Notes: generated from the sequence alone by a model not told the origin. Numbered from the stretch's first letter, positions 18,800-28,257 are shown. The stretch is DNA of 64,000 nt from an uncultured Methanolobus sp. (GCF_963667555.1 NZ_OY763421.1:1257562-1321561), one strand, 5' to 3'. A program made the numbers and translations.

Positions 18800-20626
18800 A
18801 TGAATGTCAATAAAAAGAAGGGATTTGCGGAAAGTGCCGCATTCCTTTTAATATTTAGTGCATGCATCCTCATAGGAATGGGGTCAGCAGCTGCAACAGC
18901 TACTGTAGCAGTTGATGACACTGCTGCACAGGCTCTGTCACCCGGAGATACATTTGATGTTGTCGTCACATTAGATTCTGATGGGGCTATAGTATCAACA
19001 TTGGGTGTTGAACTAACGTACGATTCGACAGTCCTAGATGTTGCTAGCATTACTCAAAATGGCCTTTTCGGTGCCACTGCAAATGTGGATTACATAGCAG
19101 ATCCGGCCAATGGTGATGATGATGCTGGAACTATCTATTATGCACTTTCCGGAACAACTGCAGAAACAAAGGATGGTGACTTCATTACAGTGGAGTTCAC
19201 AGTTCTTTCAGGTGCAGCTGATGGAGCATATCCGTTGGAACTTACAATGGTAGAGCTACTTAAGGGTGCTACTGAGGTTCCTTACAACGCTGTTGATGGT
19301 ACTGTTACAGTCGGTGACGATGTTGTAGTAGAAGATGAATATCCAGAAGTATTTGTATCTCCATCAACTACCAATGTAAACGCTGGTGACACATTTGAAG
19401 TCAAAGTTAAGCTGGATTCAAAAAGTGCAGATGTTTCCACAATGGAGATATCACTCGCTTATGATTCAGATGCATTAACAGTACTTGGAATTACCCAGAA
19501 TGGTCTTTTCGGTGCTGTAGAAAATGTTGACTACATAGTTGTCCCTGGTAGTGGTGACGATGGAAACGGTTTAATTGTGTATGGTCTAGCAGGCACAGTT
19601 TCAGAACCAAAAGCAGGAGATTTCATTACAATCGAGTTTGAAGCTGCATCTACTGCAGATGGAAGCTATTCACTTGATCTGATGGATGTTGAATTGCTGG
19701 ATGGAGCAAATGAAGTGCCAGATGTTATCGTTACAGATGGAACCGTAGCCGTTACAACCGTACCTGCAATCCCACCAATCGCTGACATCACATCACACAC
19801 ATCCGGTGAGACACTCTCACAGGTTGAGATCATCTCCGTTGAAGATGATTCTGGTGACGATGATGTTGTAAGTGCTACCTTTGAGATCTTTGCAGATCTT
19901 GATGGAGACTGCAACGCTGATGATGTCGGTGAGGAATGGAGCGTACTTGGCGTTGATACTGACGGAGCAGATGGATGGAAGGTTGTGTTCGATACAACTA
20001 CCGTTCCTGATGGAACCTATCTCATAAAGGCTACCCTGGATGATGGCAAGGACACCTCATTTGAGACTATATGTGTCACTGTCTACAACCCAGCAGGAAT
20101 TCTGCTTAAGCCAGGATGGAACTTTATTTCAGTACCAGAGGCTCTTGAGAACCCAGGTGTTAATGACGTACTCACAGATCTTGATGCTGCAGTTGATGCA
20201 ATATTCTACGATGATCTGTCAAGTGGAGTCAACACAATGGTAATTCCAACAGACTTTGAGCCACTTAAGGGATACTGGATACACAATGCGCAGGATGACG
20301 ATGTAATCATTCTTGAGACATACATCCAGAAGTCAACAACAGTTCCAGCAACACCAGCAACACTTAAGCTCTATCAGGGATGGAATGCTATTGGACACAC
20401 AGCTCTTGATGCACAGCCTGCAACAGTTGCTCTAATAGCAATTGGTGATGACTGTATCAAGATCAAGGGTCCATGGGTACCTTCTGCAAACGACTATGCA
20501 TACGTAGGTTTGAACATTGCTGACGGTTCATCACTGACCGGAAACTTTGTGACAATGGCTGATTTCCAGATGGATGCATATGAAGGATTCTATGTACTGG
20601 TTCAGGAGGAGTGTCTGCTCGGTTAA
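18800..20626 (+). CDS. Secreted protein with two cohesin domains
   Basis: 608 residues from the ATG at 18800, chosen because AAGGTGA precedes it and a signal peptide (residues about 10-32) then begins properly; an in-frame start at 18752 would overlap the upstream gene. Two cohesin-type domains follow (about 33-170 and 180-320), each with LSPGDTFDVVV or NAGDTFEVKV, an ITQNGLFGA block and GDFITVEF or GDFITIEF. After these come an Ig-like domain (about 325-440) and a C-terminal pair of GWNFISVP/GWNAIGHT repeats. Cohesins bind dockerins; the dockerin is on the protein encoded 26 bp upstream. No obvious membrane anchor is visible. Confidence 0.8.
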   Translation: MNVNKKKGFAESAAFLLIFSACILIGMGSAAATATVAVDDTAAQALSPGDTFDVVVTLDSDGAIVSTLGVELTYDSTVLDVASITQNGLFGATANVDYIADPANGDDDAGTIYYALSGTTAETKDGDFITVEFTVLSGAADGAYPLELTMVELLKGATEVPYNAVDGTVTVGDDVVVEDEYPEVFVSPSTTNVNAGDTFEVKVKLDSKSADVSTMEISLAYDSDALTVLGITQNGLFGAVENVDYIVVPGSGDDGNGLIVYGLAGTVSEPKAGDFITIEFEAASTADGSYSLDLMDVELLDGANEVPDVIVTDGTVAVTTVPAIPPIADITSHTSGETLSQVEIISVEDDSGDDDVVSATFEIFADLDGDCNADDVGEEWSVLGVDTDGADGWKVVFDTTTVPDGTYLIKATLDDGKDTSFETICVTVYNPAGILLKPGWNFISVPEALENPGVNDVLTDLDAAVDAIFYDDLSSGVNTMVIPTDFEPLKGYWIHNAQDDDVIILETYIQKSTTVPATPATLKLYQGWNAIGHTALDAQPATVALIAIGDDCIKIKGPWVPSANDYAYVGLNIADGSSLTGNFVTMADFQMDAYEGFYVLVQEECLLG

Positions 20627-20654
20627 CGGGGCAAACTAAAGGAGACAATTCAAT

Positions 20655-20684
20655 GTGAGATACACTTCGTATCTCACTTTTTAT
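20655..20684 (+). terminator. Perfect hairpin with T tract after the cohesin gene
   Basis: GTGAGATAC (20655-20663) and GTATCTCAC (20669-20677) form a 9-bp stem with a 5-base loop, followed by TTTTTATTTG. It may end or partly attenuate transcription between the cohesin gene and the small anchor gene. Confidence 0.5.
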
Positions 20685-20700
20685 TTGTTAGGTGGTAACA

Positions 20701-21348
20701 ATGAATAAAATTCGGATCTTTGCTTTAACAACTAAAATCATTTTAATTTGCATATTATTATCTGGTGTGGCTTCGGCCAACCCGCCCATTGTCCTTGAGG
20801 GGACTGTCACTATTGATGGTAATCCTGCTCCCGCAGGAACAGTCATCAAGGCAATGTGCGGTGAAGATGTGGTAGGTACTACCACAGTTGACAATACAGG
20901 CTATTACAGCGATACAAGGGACAACAGGTTGGGAATTTCCACAGTATTATTGGAATGTAGTAGCGTGACATTGTATGTGAACGATATAAACGCAATGTTG
21001 CTGGACATTTCCAGTATGAACGCAGGTGACATAGTCACTGTCAATCTTCAGGCAACAACAAGCAGTTCTTCAACTTCTACAAAGACTACTACTAGTGGTG
21101 GAGGTGGCGGCTTTTCCTCTGCACCGGTAGAAGAAACTCCAGCTGAAGAGGTTGCTGAGGAAACTCCTGAAGAAGAGATTATGGGCAGTGTAGCAGATGC
21201 ACCTGCTTCAGAAGAGGAAGTTCCTCCGGTTGAGGAAGCGGTAGCAGAAGAAGAAACCCAGGCTCAAAGCGCTGATTTCCCTACTGTGGTTGGTATAGGT
21301 TCAATGCTTGTGGCTGCAGGGGTTTTGATCCGCAAAAAAGCTGAATAA
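20701..21348 (+). CDS. Acidic membrane-anchored surface protein
   Basis: About 215 residues from the ATG at 20701 (AGGTGG precedes it; a GTG three codons earlier is possible). A signal peptide ends near VASA (residue 24). A small beta domain (about 27-120) resembles carboxypeptidase-regulatory/Ig-like modules. Then a Ser/Thr and Gly tract, a long Glu/Pro/Ala-rich acidic spacer (about 145-190) and a C-terminal membrane helix (VVGIGSMLVAAGVL) with a RKKAE tail. This layout is that of a wall-spanning anchor. Its position suggests it works with the cohesin and dockerin proteins. Confidence 0.65.
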   Translation: MNKIRIFALTTKIILICILLSGVASANPPIVLEGTVTIDGNPAPAGTVIKAMCGEDVVGTTTVDNTGYYSDTRDNRLGISTVLLECSSVTLYVNDINAMLLDISSMNAGDIVTVNLQATTSSSSTSTKTTTSGGGGGFSSAPVEETPAEEVAEETPEEEIMGSVADAPASEEEVPPVEEAVAEEETQAQSADFPTVVGIGSMLVAAGVLIRKKAE

Positions 21349-21370
21349 TAAAAACTTTAAAAATTTGAAG

Positions 21371-21396
21371 GCCGATAGGTAATATCGGCTTATTCA
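21371..21396 (+). terminator. Terminator-like hairpin after the surface locus
   Basis: GCCGATA (21371-21377) and TATCGGC (21383-21389) form a 7-bp stem with a 5-base loop just after the anchor gene. The downstream T content is modest. Confidence 0.4.
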
Positions 21397-21470
21397 TTAT
21401 TTAAAACCTTAAAAAAGTTCACCTCAAAAACAAGGGCAAATACAAGTGGTAATTTAATGATATTTTTGTA

Positions 21471-21710
21471 GTGGATGTGGTTATTATAAGAAGAAGCAGA
21501 ACGGCCATAAGTGTGGAGATCTTAAGGGCTGCATTAGAGGGGGCAAAAAAAACACATATAGTATACCGTGCAAATCTGAATTTCGAAGTTGTGAACAGGT
21601 ATCTTTCCCTTTTACAGGAAAATGGTCTTATTGAACAGAGAGGCAATATGTACGTTACTACGGATAAGGGAAAAGAATTTCAGGAAATTGCCAAGGAATT
21701 AGGTTTGTGA
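21471..21710 (+). CDS. Small winged-helix DNA-binding protein
   Basis: 79 residues with a GTG start. The pattern of helices followed by NFEVVNRYLSLLQENGLI and a wing (NMYVTTDKGKEF) matches single-domain archaeal winged-helix regulators (HTH_45/ArnR1-like). It begins with the unusual basic run RRSRTAISVEILRAAL. It might regulate the surface locus upstream, but no binding site can be assigned. Confidence 0.65.
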   Translation: MDVVIIRRSRTAISVEILRAALEGAKKTHIVYRANLNFEVVNRYLSLLQENGLIEQRGNMYVTTDKGKEFQEIAKELGL

Positions 21711-21853
21711 ATCTATTTTATTTGTGGATTCGCACAGGTAACTATCAAAAATATATCTCTGGCAGGGAAGCGAATTATCTCAATATTTCAGGGTGTTTTA
21801 TCTCGAATTTCAATAGGTTTTTAACCGATAACCCTTATAGTAAAGCAGGATTC

Positions 21854-21874
21854 CCATGAAAACTGCTTTCATGG
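21854..21874 (+). promoter_or_regulatory. Inverted repeat at the suf promoter, candidate operator
   Basis: CCATGAAA (21854-21861) and TTTCATGG (21867-21874) form a perfect 8-bp inverted repeat separated by five bases. A TATA-like CTTATAGTAAA sits about 20 bp upstream, which puts the repeat over the expected transcription start. This is where an iron or redox repressor would bind. Confidence 0.4.
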
Positions 21875-21904
21875 ATATATTGTCATAAAAAAGGAGGCCA
21901 TATT

Positions 21905-22651
21905 ATGCTGGAGATCAATAATCTAACAGTTGAAATCGGCGGCCGAAGGATATTGAAAGGCGTTGACCTTAATGTTGAAGCCGGTTATACTAACGTTCTT
22001 TTCGGGCCAAACGGAGCAGGAAAATCCGCTCTACTCATGACACTGATGGGATTCAGTGGCTATAATGTTGTAGAAGGAGAAATAATCTTCAAAGGAGAGG
22101 ATATAACCCATATGTCTGTTTATGAAAGAGCGCAGATGGGTATGGGTATCATGACACAGAGACCTCCTAATATGAGTGGTGTCAAACTTTATGATCTTCT
22201 AAATGTAGTCTCTAAAGATATGAAAGAAACGGAAGCTCTTGCTGAGGCCATTGATATGGTCCGTTTCTATGACAGAGATGTAAATGTAGGATTCTCAGGT
22301 GGAGAAATTAAGAGGTCAGAACTTCTTCAGCTTTCTGCGCAGAATCCTGATTTCATACTGCTTGATGAGCCGGAGTCCGGTGTGGATCTTGTAAGTATCG
22401 AGCAGCTAGGAAAAACTATCAACAGTCTTCTTCAGAAAGATTGCAAATGTGCCGGTGACAGGTGTAAACACGGAAAATCCGCACTTGTGATCACGCACAC
22501 CGGTCAGGTACTTGATTATATCGAAGCTGACAGAGGTTATATCCTGTGCAATGGAACGGTCATGTGTTCAGGCAACCCACGCGAAATGCTCACTGAAATT
22601 AAGGAACAGGGATATGAGGAGTGTATCAAATGCAAGCTGATGAAGATATGA
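21905..22651 (+). CDS. sufC: SufC, Fe-S cluster assembly ATPase
   Basis: ABC ATPase of the SUF system, 248 residues. Walker A is GPNGAGKS (about 36-43), the signature is FSGGEIKRSE, and Walker B ends LLDEPESGVD; the switch His is in VITHTG. An extra Cys-containing insert (KDCKCAGDRCKHGK, about residue 180) is typical of methanogen SufC. It works with the SufB-like scaffold encoded next to it. A good AAGGAGG ribosome binding site precedes the ATG. Confidence 0.94.
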   Translation: MLEINNLTVEIGGRRILKGVDLNVEAGYTNVLFGPNGAGKSALLMTLMGFSGYNVVEGEIIFKGEDITHMSVYERAQMGMGIMTQRPPNMSGVKLYDLLNVVSKDMKETEALAEAIDMVRFYDRDVNVGFSGGEIKRSELLQLSAQNPDFILLDEPESGVDLVSIEQLGKTINSLLQKDCKCAGDRCKHGKSALVITHTGQVLDYIEADRGYILCNGTVMCSGNPREMLTEIKEQGYEECIKCKLMKI

Positions 22652-23853
22652 GAAAGAAGGCAGAAGCAGCCCTTAAAAAGAATGCAGCATACGGCGAGGA
22701 TTTTGACCTTAATGAATATGGTCTTGCATCAGAGAACGAAGAGCGTGCTGATGACCTTGAAGAACTTAGTGAAGAGGACCAGAGGACACTCCTGAATGTT
22801 GGCTTTACTCCTTCTGAGGAAAACAGAGCCGGCAGTTTCATCATGCTTAACAATGCAGTTACACATTCGTCCCTGCGTGACGATGATGTTGTGGAGCTGA
22901 TGTCCCTCAGGGATGCTATGAAGGTCCATGACTGGGTTAAGGACTATTCATGGAAGCTTGTTGAGCCTGATAAGGATAAGTACACTGCAATGAGTTATCT
23001 TCAGGATGCAAACGGATATTTCATCAGGGCACCTGCGGGTAAGAAATCTAAAATGCCTGTGCAGACATGTCTGCTTATCGGTTCCAAGCAGGTTTCCCAG
23101 ACCGTTCACAATATAGTTATTGTGGAAGAGGGAGCAGAACTTGATGTTATTACCGGATGCTCTACAAAGCATGGTATTGAGAAAGGTCTTCACCTTGGTA
23201 TCTCTGAAATGTATGTGAAAAAGGGAGCAACTCTTAATTTCACTATGATCCACAACTGGGGCGAAGAGATAGGTGTCAGGCCAAGGACCGTTGTTCATGT
23301 TGAAGAGGGCGGTTCATACATCAGCAATTATGTAACCCTGAAACCTGTGAAATCAGTTCAGGCATATCCTACGGTTATTCTTGAAGGCAAGGGTGCTTTT
23401 GCAAGGCTGAATACTATTGCTGTTGCACATCCTGGTTCAGAACTTGACCTTGGAAGCAAGGTAGTATTCAATGCAGAAGACACAAAGGCTGAGCTTATCT
23501 CAAGGACAATCACCACTGGTGGCAAAGCTATTGCCCGTGGTGAGATGATAGGTAATGCAAACAATGCAAAGGGTCACCTTGAATGTCACGGACTTGTGCT
23601 TGGTGGCGGAATGCAGAGAGCAATTCCTATACTTGAGGCAAATGTTGAAGATATCGAACTGTCACATGAGGCTGCTGTGGGAAGGATTGCACGGGAGCAG
23701 ATCGAATATCTGATGGCAAGGGGCCTTACAGAAGAAGATGCAGTCGGCATGATCGTCAGAGGTTTCCTTGATGTTGGTATTCAGGGCATTCCGGATGAAC
23801 TTAAGGCTGATATTGATGCCACTATTGCAAAGATCGGAGAAAATGCTATCTGA
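22630..23853 (+). CDS. SufB/SufD-family Fe-S scaffold protein
   Basis: 407 residues. The C-terminal right-handed beta-helix with the ISRTITTGGKAIARGEM block, GHLECHGLVLG and HEAAVGRI matches the SufBD family, including conserved Cys and His in the GHLECHG region. Only one SufBD gene is present beside sufC, the minimal SUF (SmsCB) arrangement found in methanogens. I chose the ATG at 22630 because GAGGAG lies eight bases before it; the gene overlaps the end of sufC by 22 bp, so the two are coupled. Confidence 0.9.
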   Translation: MQADEDMRKKAEAALKKNAAYGEDFDLNEYGLASENEERADDLEELSEEDQRTLLNVGFTPSEENRAGSFIMLNNAVTHSSLRDDDVVELMSLRDAMKVHDWVKDYSWKLVEPDKDKYTAMSYLQDANGYFIRAPAGKKSKMPVQTCLLIGSKQVSQTVHNIVIVEEGAELDVITGCSTKHGIEKGLHLGISEMYVKKGATLNFTMIHNWGEEIGVRPRTVVHVEEGGSYISNYVTLKPVKSVQAYPTVILEGKGAFARLNTIAVAHPGSELDLGSKVVFNAEDTKAELISRTITTGGKAIARGEMIGNANNAKGHLECHGLVLGGGMQRAIPILEANVEDIELSHEAAVGRIAREQIEYLMARGLTEEDAVGMIVRGFLDVGIQGIPDELKADIDATIAKIGENAI

Positions 23854-23926
23854 TCTTTCCTATTTTTATTTATACTTTGAATAAGGTTTATTTAATCCAG
23901 TTAATCAATTAATTTGAGGAGAATGA

Positions 23927-24784
23927 ATGAATCAAAAATACGGAGCAATTTTTTTAGCTGCTATAATGGTTATGTCTATTTTTTCATACTTCGTTGCAAG
24001 CTTTGTAGGAGACTCCAACGATGTTGAAGATACAATTTCAGATGTGCAGAATGCACCAGGCTTTGAAGTTATCGATGGAACACATTTTAGTTCTGAATTG
24101 AATTCAATTTCAGACGGACTTGCAATAACTCCTGAAGGAGTGACGAATATTGCCTATGTCGACTATGCGAGAGTATATAATACCCCGCTTCAGGTCTTCG
24201 CTCCGAATATCACTGACCTGTATTCAGTTTACAATACTCTGATCGTCAGAAGGTATTCAGCTTCTAATGGTGATGACTTTGCTTTTGAAGCACACTTGTT
24301 GAATCCTGAAGTTGTTGGTTTTGAGTACATGGTGGCAGATTCCTACAATGGATATCAACTTCTTTCCAGAGGAGGAGAGCTTTATAATGTCATTGGAACT
24401 CCAACTCTCTTCGGATCGGCAAGCAGCCTTGTAAAGGTCATAGATGTTTCTTCAGGTACAGCAAATGTTTCTACAGAATATTCAGAGATACTGTCTTATG
24501 TAGAACCAGGGGCAGAATACCAGATGCTTAGCTCTGAGGATCTGATAGCTGATCAGCATTATGTAGAGTTCAGGAACATGGGAGATGGAAATTATTCCAA
24601 GACTGAGATCTTCCTGAATCCTCTTGACACTACGCTCGATACTATATCATCTCTTGAAGGCAACAGTTCTGAAAGGAACCTGATGTATGATGTAGATATT
24701 GTGGATGAAGGAAGGATAGTAAAGGTAGTTGCTACAACCAATGCATCTAATTTCTTCAGTCTTGCAATGGAACAGTACTATTAA
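23927..24784 (+). CDS. Membrane-anchored hypothetical protein
   Basis: 285 residues with an N-terminal hydrophobic segment (about 6-27) that is either a signal peptide or a signal anchor. The remaining protein is predicted to lie outside the cell and has no transmembrane segment. Ribosome binding site GAGGAG precedes the ATG. I do not recognise the family, though position after sufCB and style suggest a methanogen-specific protein. Confidence 0.65.
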   Translation: MNQKYGAIFLAAIMVMSIFSYFVASFVGDSNDVEDTISDVQNAPGFEVIDGTHFSSELNSISDGLAITPEGVTNIAYVDYARVYNTPLQVFAPNITDLYSVYNTLIVRRYSASNGDDFAFEAHLLNPEVVGFEYMVADSYNGYQLLSRGGELYNVIGTPTLFGSASSLVKVIDVSSGTANVSTEYSEILSYVEPGAEYQMLSSEDLIADQHYVEFRNMGDGNYSKTEIFLNPLDTTLDTISSLEGNSSERNLMYDVDIVDEGRIVKVVATTNASNFFSLAMEQYY

Positions 24785-25085
24785 TAGTATCGTAAATTTC
24801 ATTATATTATTTAGTAAAATCCGGTCAGTAAAGATATGTTATTACCTTTTCTGATCAGACCTTTTCTTTTTTGTGTATCCTGCCACAAGGTTTATACCTG
24901 AACAGGTTATTTAATGACTCCAATTGCGCATTCTGCAAAAACTATGTGTATAGGTAGAATAGGAATGCAGTAGTTCACAGCCATTACTTTGGCATATAAC
25001 TTTGTGTCAGTTTACTTATTGATTAACAATGTTACAATCGTAATTGGCCAATTAGCCGCATTTGCGGCACACAATGAATAATGAA

Positions 25086-25118
25086 AAACCATGAGTATAC
25101 AGCATGGTTTCGAAGGAG
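25086..25118 (+). promoter_or_regulatory. Leader hairpin in front of L7Ae
   Basis: AAACCATG (25086-25093) and CATGGTTT (25103-25110) form an 8-bp stem with a 9-base loop, just before the ribosome binding site (AAGGAG, 25113-25118). In several archaea L7Ae binds a kink-turn in its own leader; this hairpin is a possible equivalent, but a canonical kink-turn cannot be confirmed by eye. The rest of the 24785-25085 gap shows only AT-rich sequence and a small GCCGC/GCGGC hairpin near 25053. Confidence 0.35.
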
Positions 25119-25126
25119 AAAATAAT

Positions 25127-25483
25127 ATGGCAGCAAAATTTGACGTTCCAGAAGAACTCGCTAACAAGGCACTCGAGAGTGTAGAACTTGCAAGAGACAC
25201 AGGCAAATTGAAGAAAGGGATCAATGAAGTGACAAAAGCTATTGAGAGAGGCATTACAAAGCTCGCAGTAATTGCAGAGGATGTCGACCCGGCAGAAGTC
25301 ATTGCACACATTGCACCTCTCTGTGAAGAGAAGAACACTGCATACATCTATGTAAAAGAGCAGAAAGAGCTCGGTGCAGCCTGTGGAATCGGTGTCGCTT
25401 GCTCCGCTGTCGCTATTGTGGACGCTGGCAAGGGTAACGAACTTGTAGAAGATGTTGCACAGAAAGTAAGTGCACTTAAATAA
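25127..25483 (+). CDS. rpl7ae: Ribosomal protein L7Ae
   Basis: 118 residues from the ATG at 25127, matching the family N-terminus (AKFDVPEEL); an upstream in-frame start at 25091 would include the leader hairpin. Contains the RNA-binding block [12 protein letters not shown] and [11 protein letters not shown]7Ae binds kink-turns in 23S rRNA, box C/D and H/ACA RNPs and RNase P. First gene of an L7Ae-S28e-L24e-ndk cluster. Confidence 0.96.
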   Translation: MAAKFDVPEELANKALESVELARDTGKLKKGINEVTKAIERGITKLAVIAEDVDPAEVIAHIAPLCEEKNTAYIYVKEQKELGAACGIGVACSAVAIVDAGKGNELVEDVAQKVSALK

Positions 25484-25505
25484 TCCTGATACGTGAGGTA
25501 TCACT

Positions 25506-25721
25506 ATGGCAGACGAAGATACAGGCTATGCGGCTGAAGTCATCGATGTTATCGGAAACACCGGTATGCATGGTGAAGCCAGCCAGATCCAGTGCCGCGT
25601 ACTTGAAGGACGCGACAAGGGCCGTATAATCACCCGAAATTGCGTTGGTCCTGTAAGGATCGGTGACATTCTTATGTTGATCGAGACTTCCAGAGAAGCC
25701 AAGAAACTGACTACCAGATGA
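25506..25721 (+). CDS. rps28e: Ribosomal protein S28e
   Basis: 71 residues, full-length match to the small-subunit protein S28e, with the family block [15 protein letters not shown] segment ([17 protein letters not shown]) and [13 protein letters not shown]. It follows L7Ae by 22 bp; GAGGTATC precedes the ATG. The start codon of L24e follows the stop by 10 bases. Confidence 0.96.
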   Translation: MADEDTGYAAEVIDVIGNTGMHGEASQIQCRVLEGRDKGRIITRNCVGPVRIGDILMLIETSREAKKLTTR

Positions 25722-25731
25722 GGTGACTGAT

Positions 25732-25920
25732 ATGGAACAGAGAAAATGTTCATTTTGTGGTGAACTTCTTGAACCAGGTACAGGTAAGCTCTTCGTAAAG
25801 AAGGATGGCTCAACATATTACTTCTGCACATCCAAGTGTGAAAGTAACTTTGAGCTTGGAAGATTACCAAGGCGTACCGTCTGGACCGAACAGGGCAGAA
25901 TATACTTGAAGAAAGCATAA
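25732..25920 (+). CDS. rpl24e: Ribosomal protein L24e
   Basis: 62 residues with a zinc site: CSFCG near residue 5 and CTSKC near residue 33. The ATG at 25732 is chosen because the protein then begins [10 protein letters not shown] as in relatives; GAGGTGA lies eight bases ahead. Confidence 0.95.
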   Translation: MEQRKCSFCGELLEPGTGKLFVKKDGSTYYFCTSKCESNFELGRLPRRTVWTEQGRIYLKKA

Positions 25921-25933
25921 TCGGGTGTCCTAA

Positions 25934-26383
25934 ATGGAACAGACATACATTATGATCAAACCGGACGCAGTACAGCGCGGACTTATGGGCGAGATCATTT
26001 CAAGAATTGAGAAACGTGGTCTTAAGATCGCAGCCATGAGACTTGGTGTCATGAGTGAGGAAAGTGCAAAGGAGCACTACAAGGAACATGTCGCAAGACC
26101 TTTCTTTGCTTCACTTATAGAGTATGTAACATCAGGACCATCTGTCTCACTGGTTGTTGAAGGCAAGAATGCTATTGCCATCATGCGTGCAGTAAATGGT
26201 GCAACAAACCCTGTTGAAGCTCTTCCTGGTACAATTAGGGGAGACTTCGCAGTTGAGACCGGCAGAAATGTCGTCCATGCATCAGATTCAGTAGAATCCG
26301 CACAGCGTGAGATAGCTATCCACTTCAAGGATTCAGAGATAGTTGATTATACCAAGATCGATGAGGTCTGTCTCTACGAGTAA
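25934..26383 (+). CDS. ndk: Nucleoside diphosphate kinase
   Basis: 149 residues. Transfers phosphate between NTPs and NDPs through a phospho-His; the motif NVVHASDS carries the catalytic His (about residue 115), and the N-terminal TYIMIKPDAVQRGLMGEI block matches the family. Clustered with ribosomal proteins as in other archaea. Confidence 0.97.
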   Translation: MEQTYIMIKPDAVQRGLMGEIISRIEKRGLKIAAMRLGVMSEESAKEHYKEHVARPFFASLIEYVTSGPSVSLVVEGKNAIAIMRAVNGATNPVEALPGTIRGDFAVETGRNVVHASDSVESAQREIAIHFKDSEIVDYTKIDEVCLYE

Positions 26384-26481
26384 AAAGGTTAGATCAGGAG
26401 TTTGCATTTGCAAATATCCTGCAAATTCTTTCCTTAAAATTCATTTCCAACTATCCGGATAATCTTTGAAGGGGTTTGCAC

Positions 26482-28257
26482 ATGGCTGTAAATGAAAATC
26501 TACGTACACCAATCGTTTCTGTAATGGGACATGTCGACCACGGCAAGACAACCTTACTTGACAGGATCAGGGGAAGTGCTGTTGCCGATGGGGAAGCAGG
26601 TGCTATTACCCAGCATATAGGTGCAACTGAGGTTCCCATAGAGAATATTGTAAACAAATGTGGGGATCCTTCACTTAAAGAGAGGTTCATAGTACCGGGT
26701 CTTCTTTTTATTGACACTCCGGGACATCATGCATTCACATCTCTTCGAAGCAGAGGTGGCGCTCTTGCAGATCTTGCTATTGTTATTGTTGACATCAATG
26801 AAGGCTTCATGCCTCAGACAATAGAGAGTCTTCAGATCCTAAAGAGATTCAAGACTCCTTTTGTGGTTGTCGCAAACAAGATAGATAGGATCCATGGCTG
26901 GGAAGCTAACAAGAACCTTCCTTTCCTTGCTACATATAAAAAGCAGAGTGAACGTGTAAGGTCTAGCCTTGATAACAAGCTCTATGAGGTTGTAGGTGAG
27001 CTTTACAATATTGGTTTTAACTCTGAAAGATATGACAGGGTAAATGACTTCCAGCGCAACATTGGTATAATTCCAATAAGTGCTGCCACTGGAGAAGGTA
27101 TTCCTGACGTGCTTATGATCCTCCTTGGACTTGCTCAGAGATTCCTTGAGGGTAATCTGCATTATGACGCAAAGGCCCCTGGAACAGGCACTGTCCTTGA
27201 AGTGAAAGAAGAAAAAGGTCTTGGAACTACCCTTGATATTATTCTTTATGACGGTACCATCAAAAAAGGTGATACTATTGTTGTAGGAAGCCTTGGCAAT
27301 CCTATCCAGACAAAGATAAGGGCTTTACTAAAACCACGCCCATTATCTGAGATCAAGGCCGAGGAAAAGTTCCAGCAGGTTTCTGAAGTCACAGCAGCAG
27401 TCGGTGTCAAGATATCCGCTCCTAACCTTGAAGGTGCTCTTGCAGGTTCTCCTGTGAGGGTTGCAAGTCCTGAAACTATTGATGCTATCACAGAAGAGAT
27501 CAAGAGCGAGATAGAAGATGTCCAGATAGATACTGATACTATAGGTGTCACCATCAAAGCAGATACCATCGGTTCTCTTGAAGCGCTTGTCAACGAGCTG
27601 AAGAAAGAGGAGATCCCAATAAGAAAAGCAGATGTCGGCGATGTAAGTAACAGAGACATCGTGGAAGTAACTGCAATCGAGGATCCGTTCTTCTCAGTTA
27701 TTGTAGGATTTAATGTGAAGATCCTTCCTGATGCTAAAGAGAAGCTTCAGACCACCGACGTAAAACTTTTCTTGAACGATGTAATATATCGTTTGATAGA
27801 TGATTACAAGGACTGGGTAAAGAAACAGAAGGAACTTGCTGAAAAAGAGATATCCGATACTATCACAAAACCCGGAAGATTCTATATCATGCCTGACTGT
27901 ACATTCCGCCAGAGCAAGCCTGCTGTTGTAGGTGTGAAGATCATCGCTGGTGTGGTAAGGACCGGTGTAGATATTACCAATGCAGACGGCGAGGTCGTCG
28001 GCAAGGTAAAAGGCCTTCAGGTGCGCGGGGAAAATGTCTCCGAAGCAAAGATCGGCATGGAAGTTGCAATGGCCATTGAAGGACCTACGGTTGGCAGGCA
28101 GATAAAGGAAGAGGATACACTCTTTGTGAATGTCCCTGAAAGACACGCAAAGAAGATGGAACATGAAATTTACGACTCGATGACGGCAGATGAATTAGAA
28201 GCACTTGATGCATTCCTTGCAATAAAAAGAAGGGGTAATCCTTTCTGGGCAAAATAA
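26482..28257 (+). CDS. infB: Translation initiation factor aIF5B (IF-2 homologue)
   Basis: 591 residues from the ATG at 26482. GTPase that promotes subunit joining. G1 is GHVDHGKT (about residues 14-21), G3 is DTPGHHAF and G4 is NKIDR. The domains after the G domain (II, III, IV) are present and the total length fits the archaeal form, which lacks the long eukaryotic N-terminal extension. A possible TTG two codons upstream is less likely. Confidence 0.95.
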   Translation: MAVNENLRTPIVSVMGHVDHGKTTLLDRIRGSAVADGEAGAITQHIGATEVPIENIVNKCGDPSLKERFIVPGLLFIDTPGHHAFTSLRSRGGALADLAIVIVDINEGFMPQTIESLQILKRFKTPFVVVANKIDRIHGWEANKNLPFLATYKKQSERVRSSLDNKLYEVVGELYNIGFNSERYDRVNDFQRNIGIIPISAATGEGIPDVLMILLGLAQRFLEGNLHYDAKAPGTGTVLEVKEEKGLGTTLDIILYDGTIKKGDTIVVGSLGNPIQTKIRALLKPRPLSEIKAEEKFQQVSEVTAAVGVKISAPNLEGALAGSPVRVASPETIDAITEEIKSEIEDVQIDTDTIGVTIKADTIGSLEALVNELKKEEIPIRKADVGDVSNRDIVEVTAIEDPFFSVIVGFNVKILPDAKEKLQTTDVKLFLNDVIYRLIDDYKDWVKKQKELAEKEISDTITKPGRFYIMPDCTFRQSKPAVVGVKIIAGVVRTGVDITNADGEVVGKVKGLQVRGENVSEAKIGMEVAMAIEGPTVGRQIKEEDTLFVNVPERHAKKMEHEIYDSMTADELEALDAFLAIKRRGNPFWAK

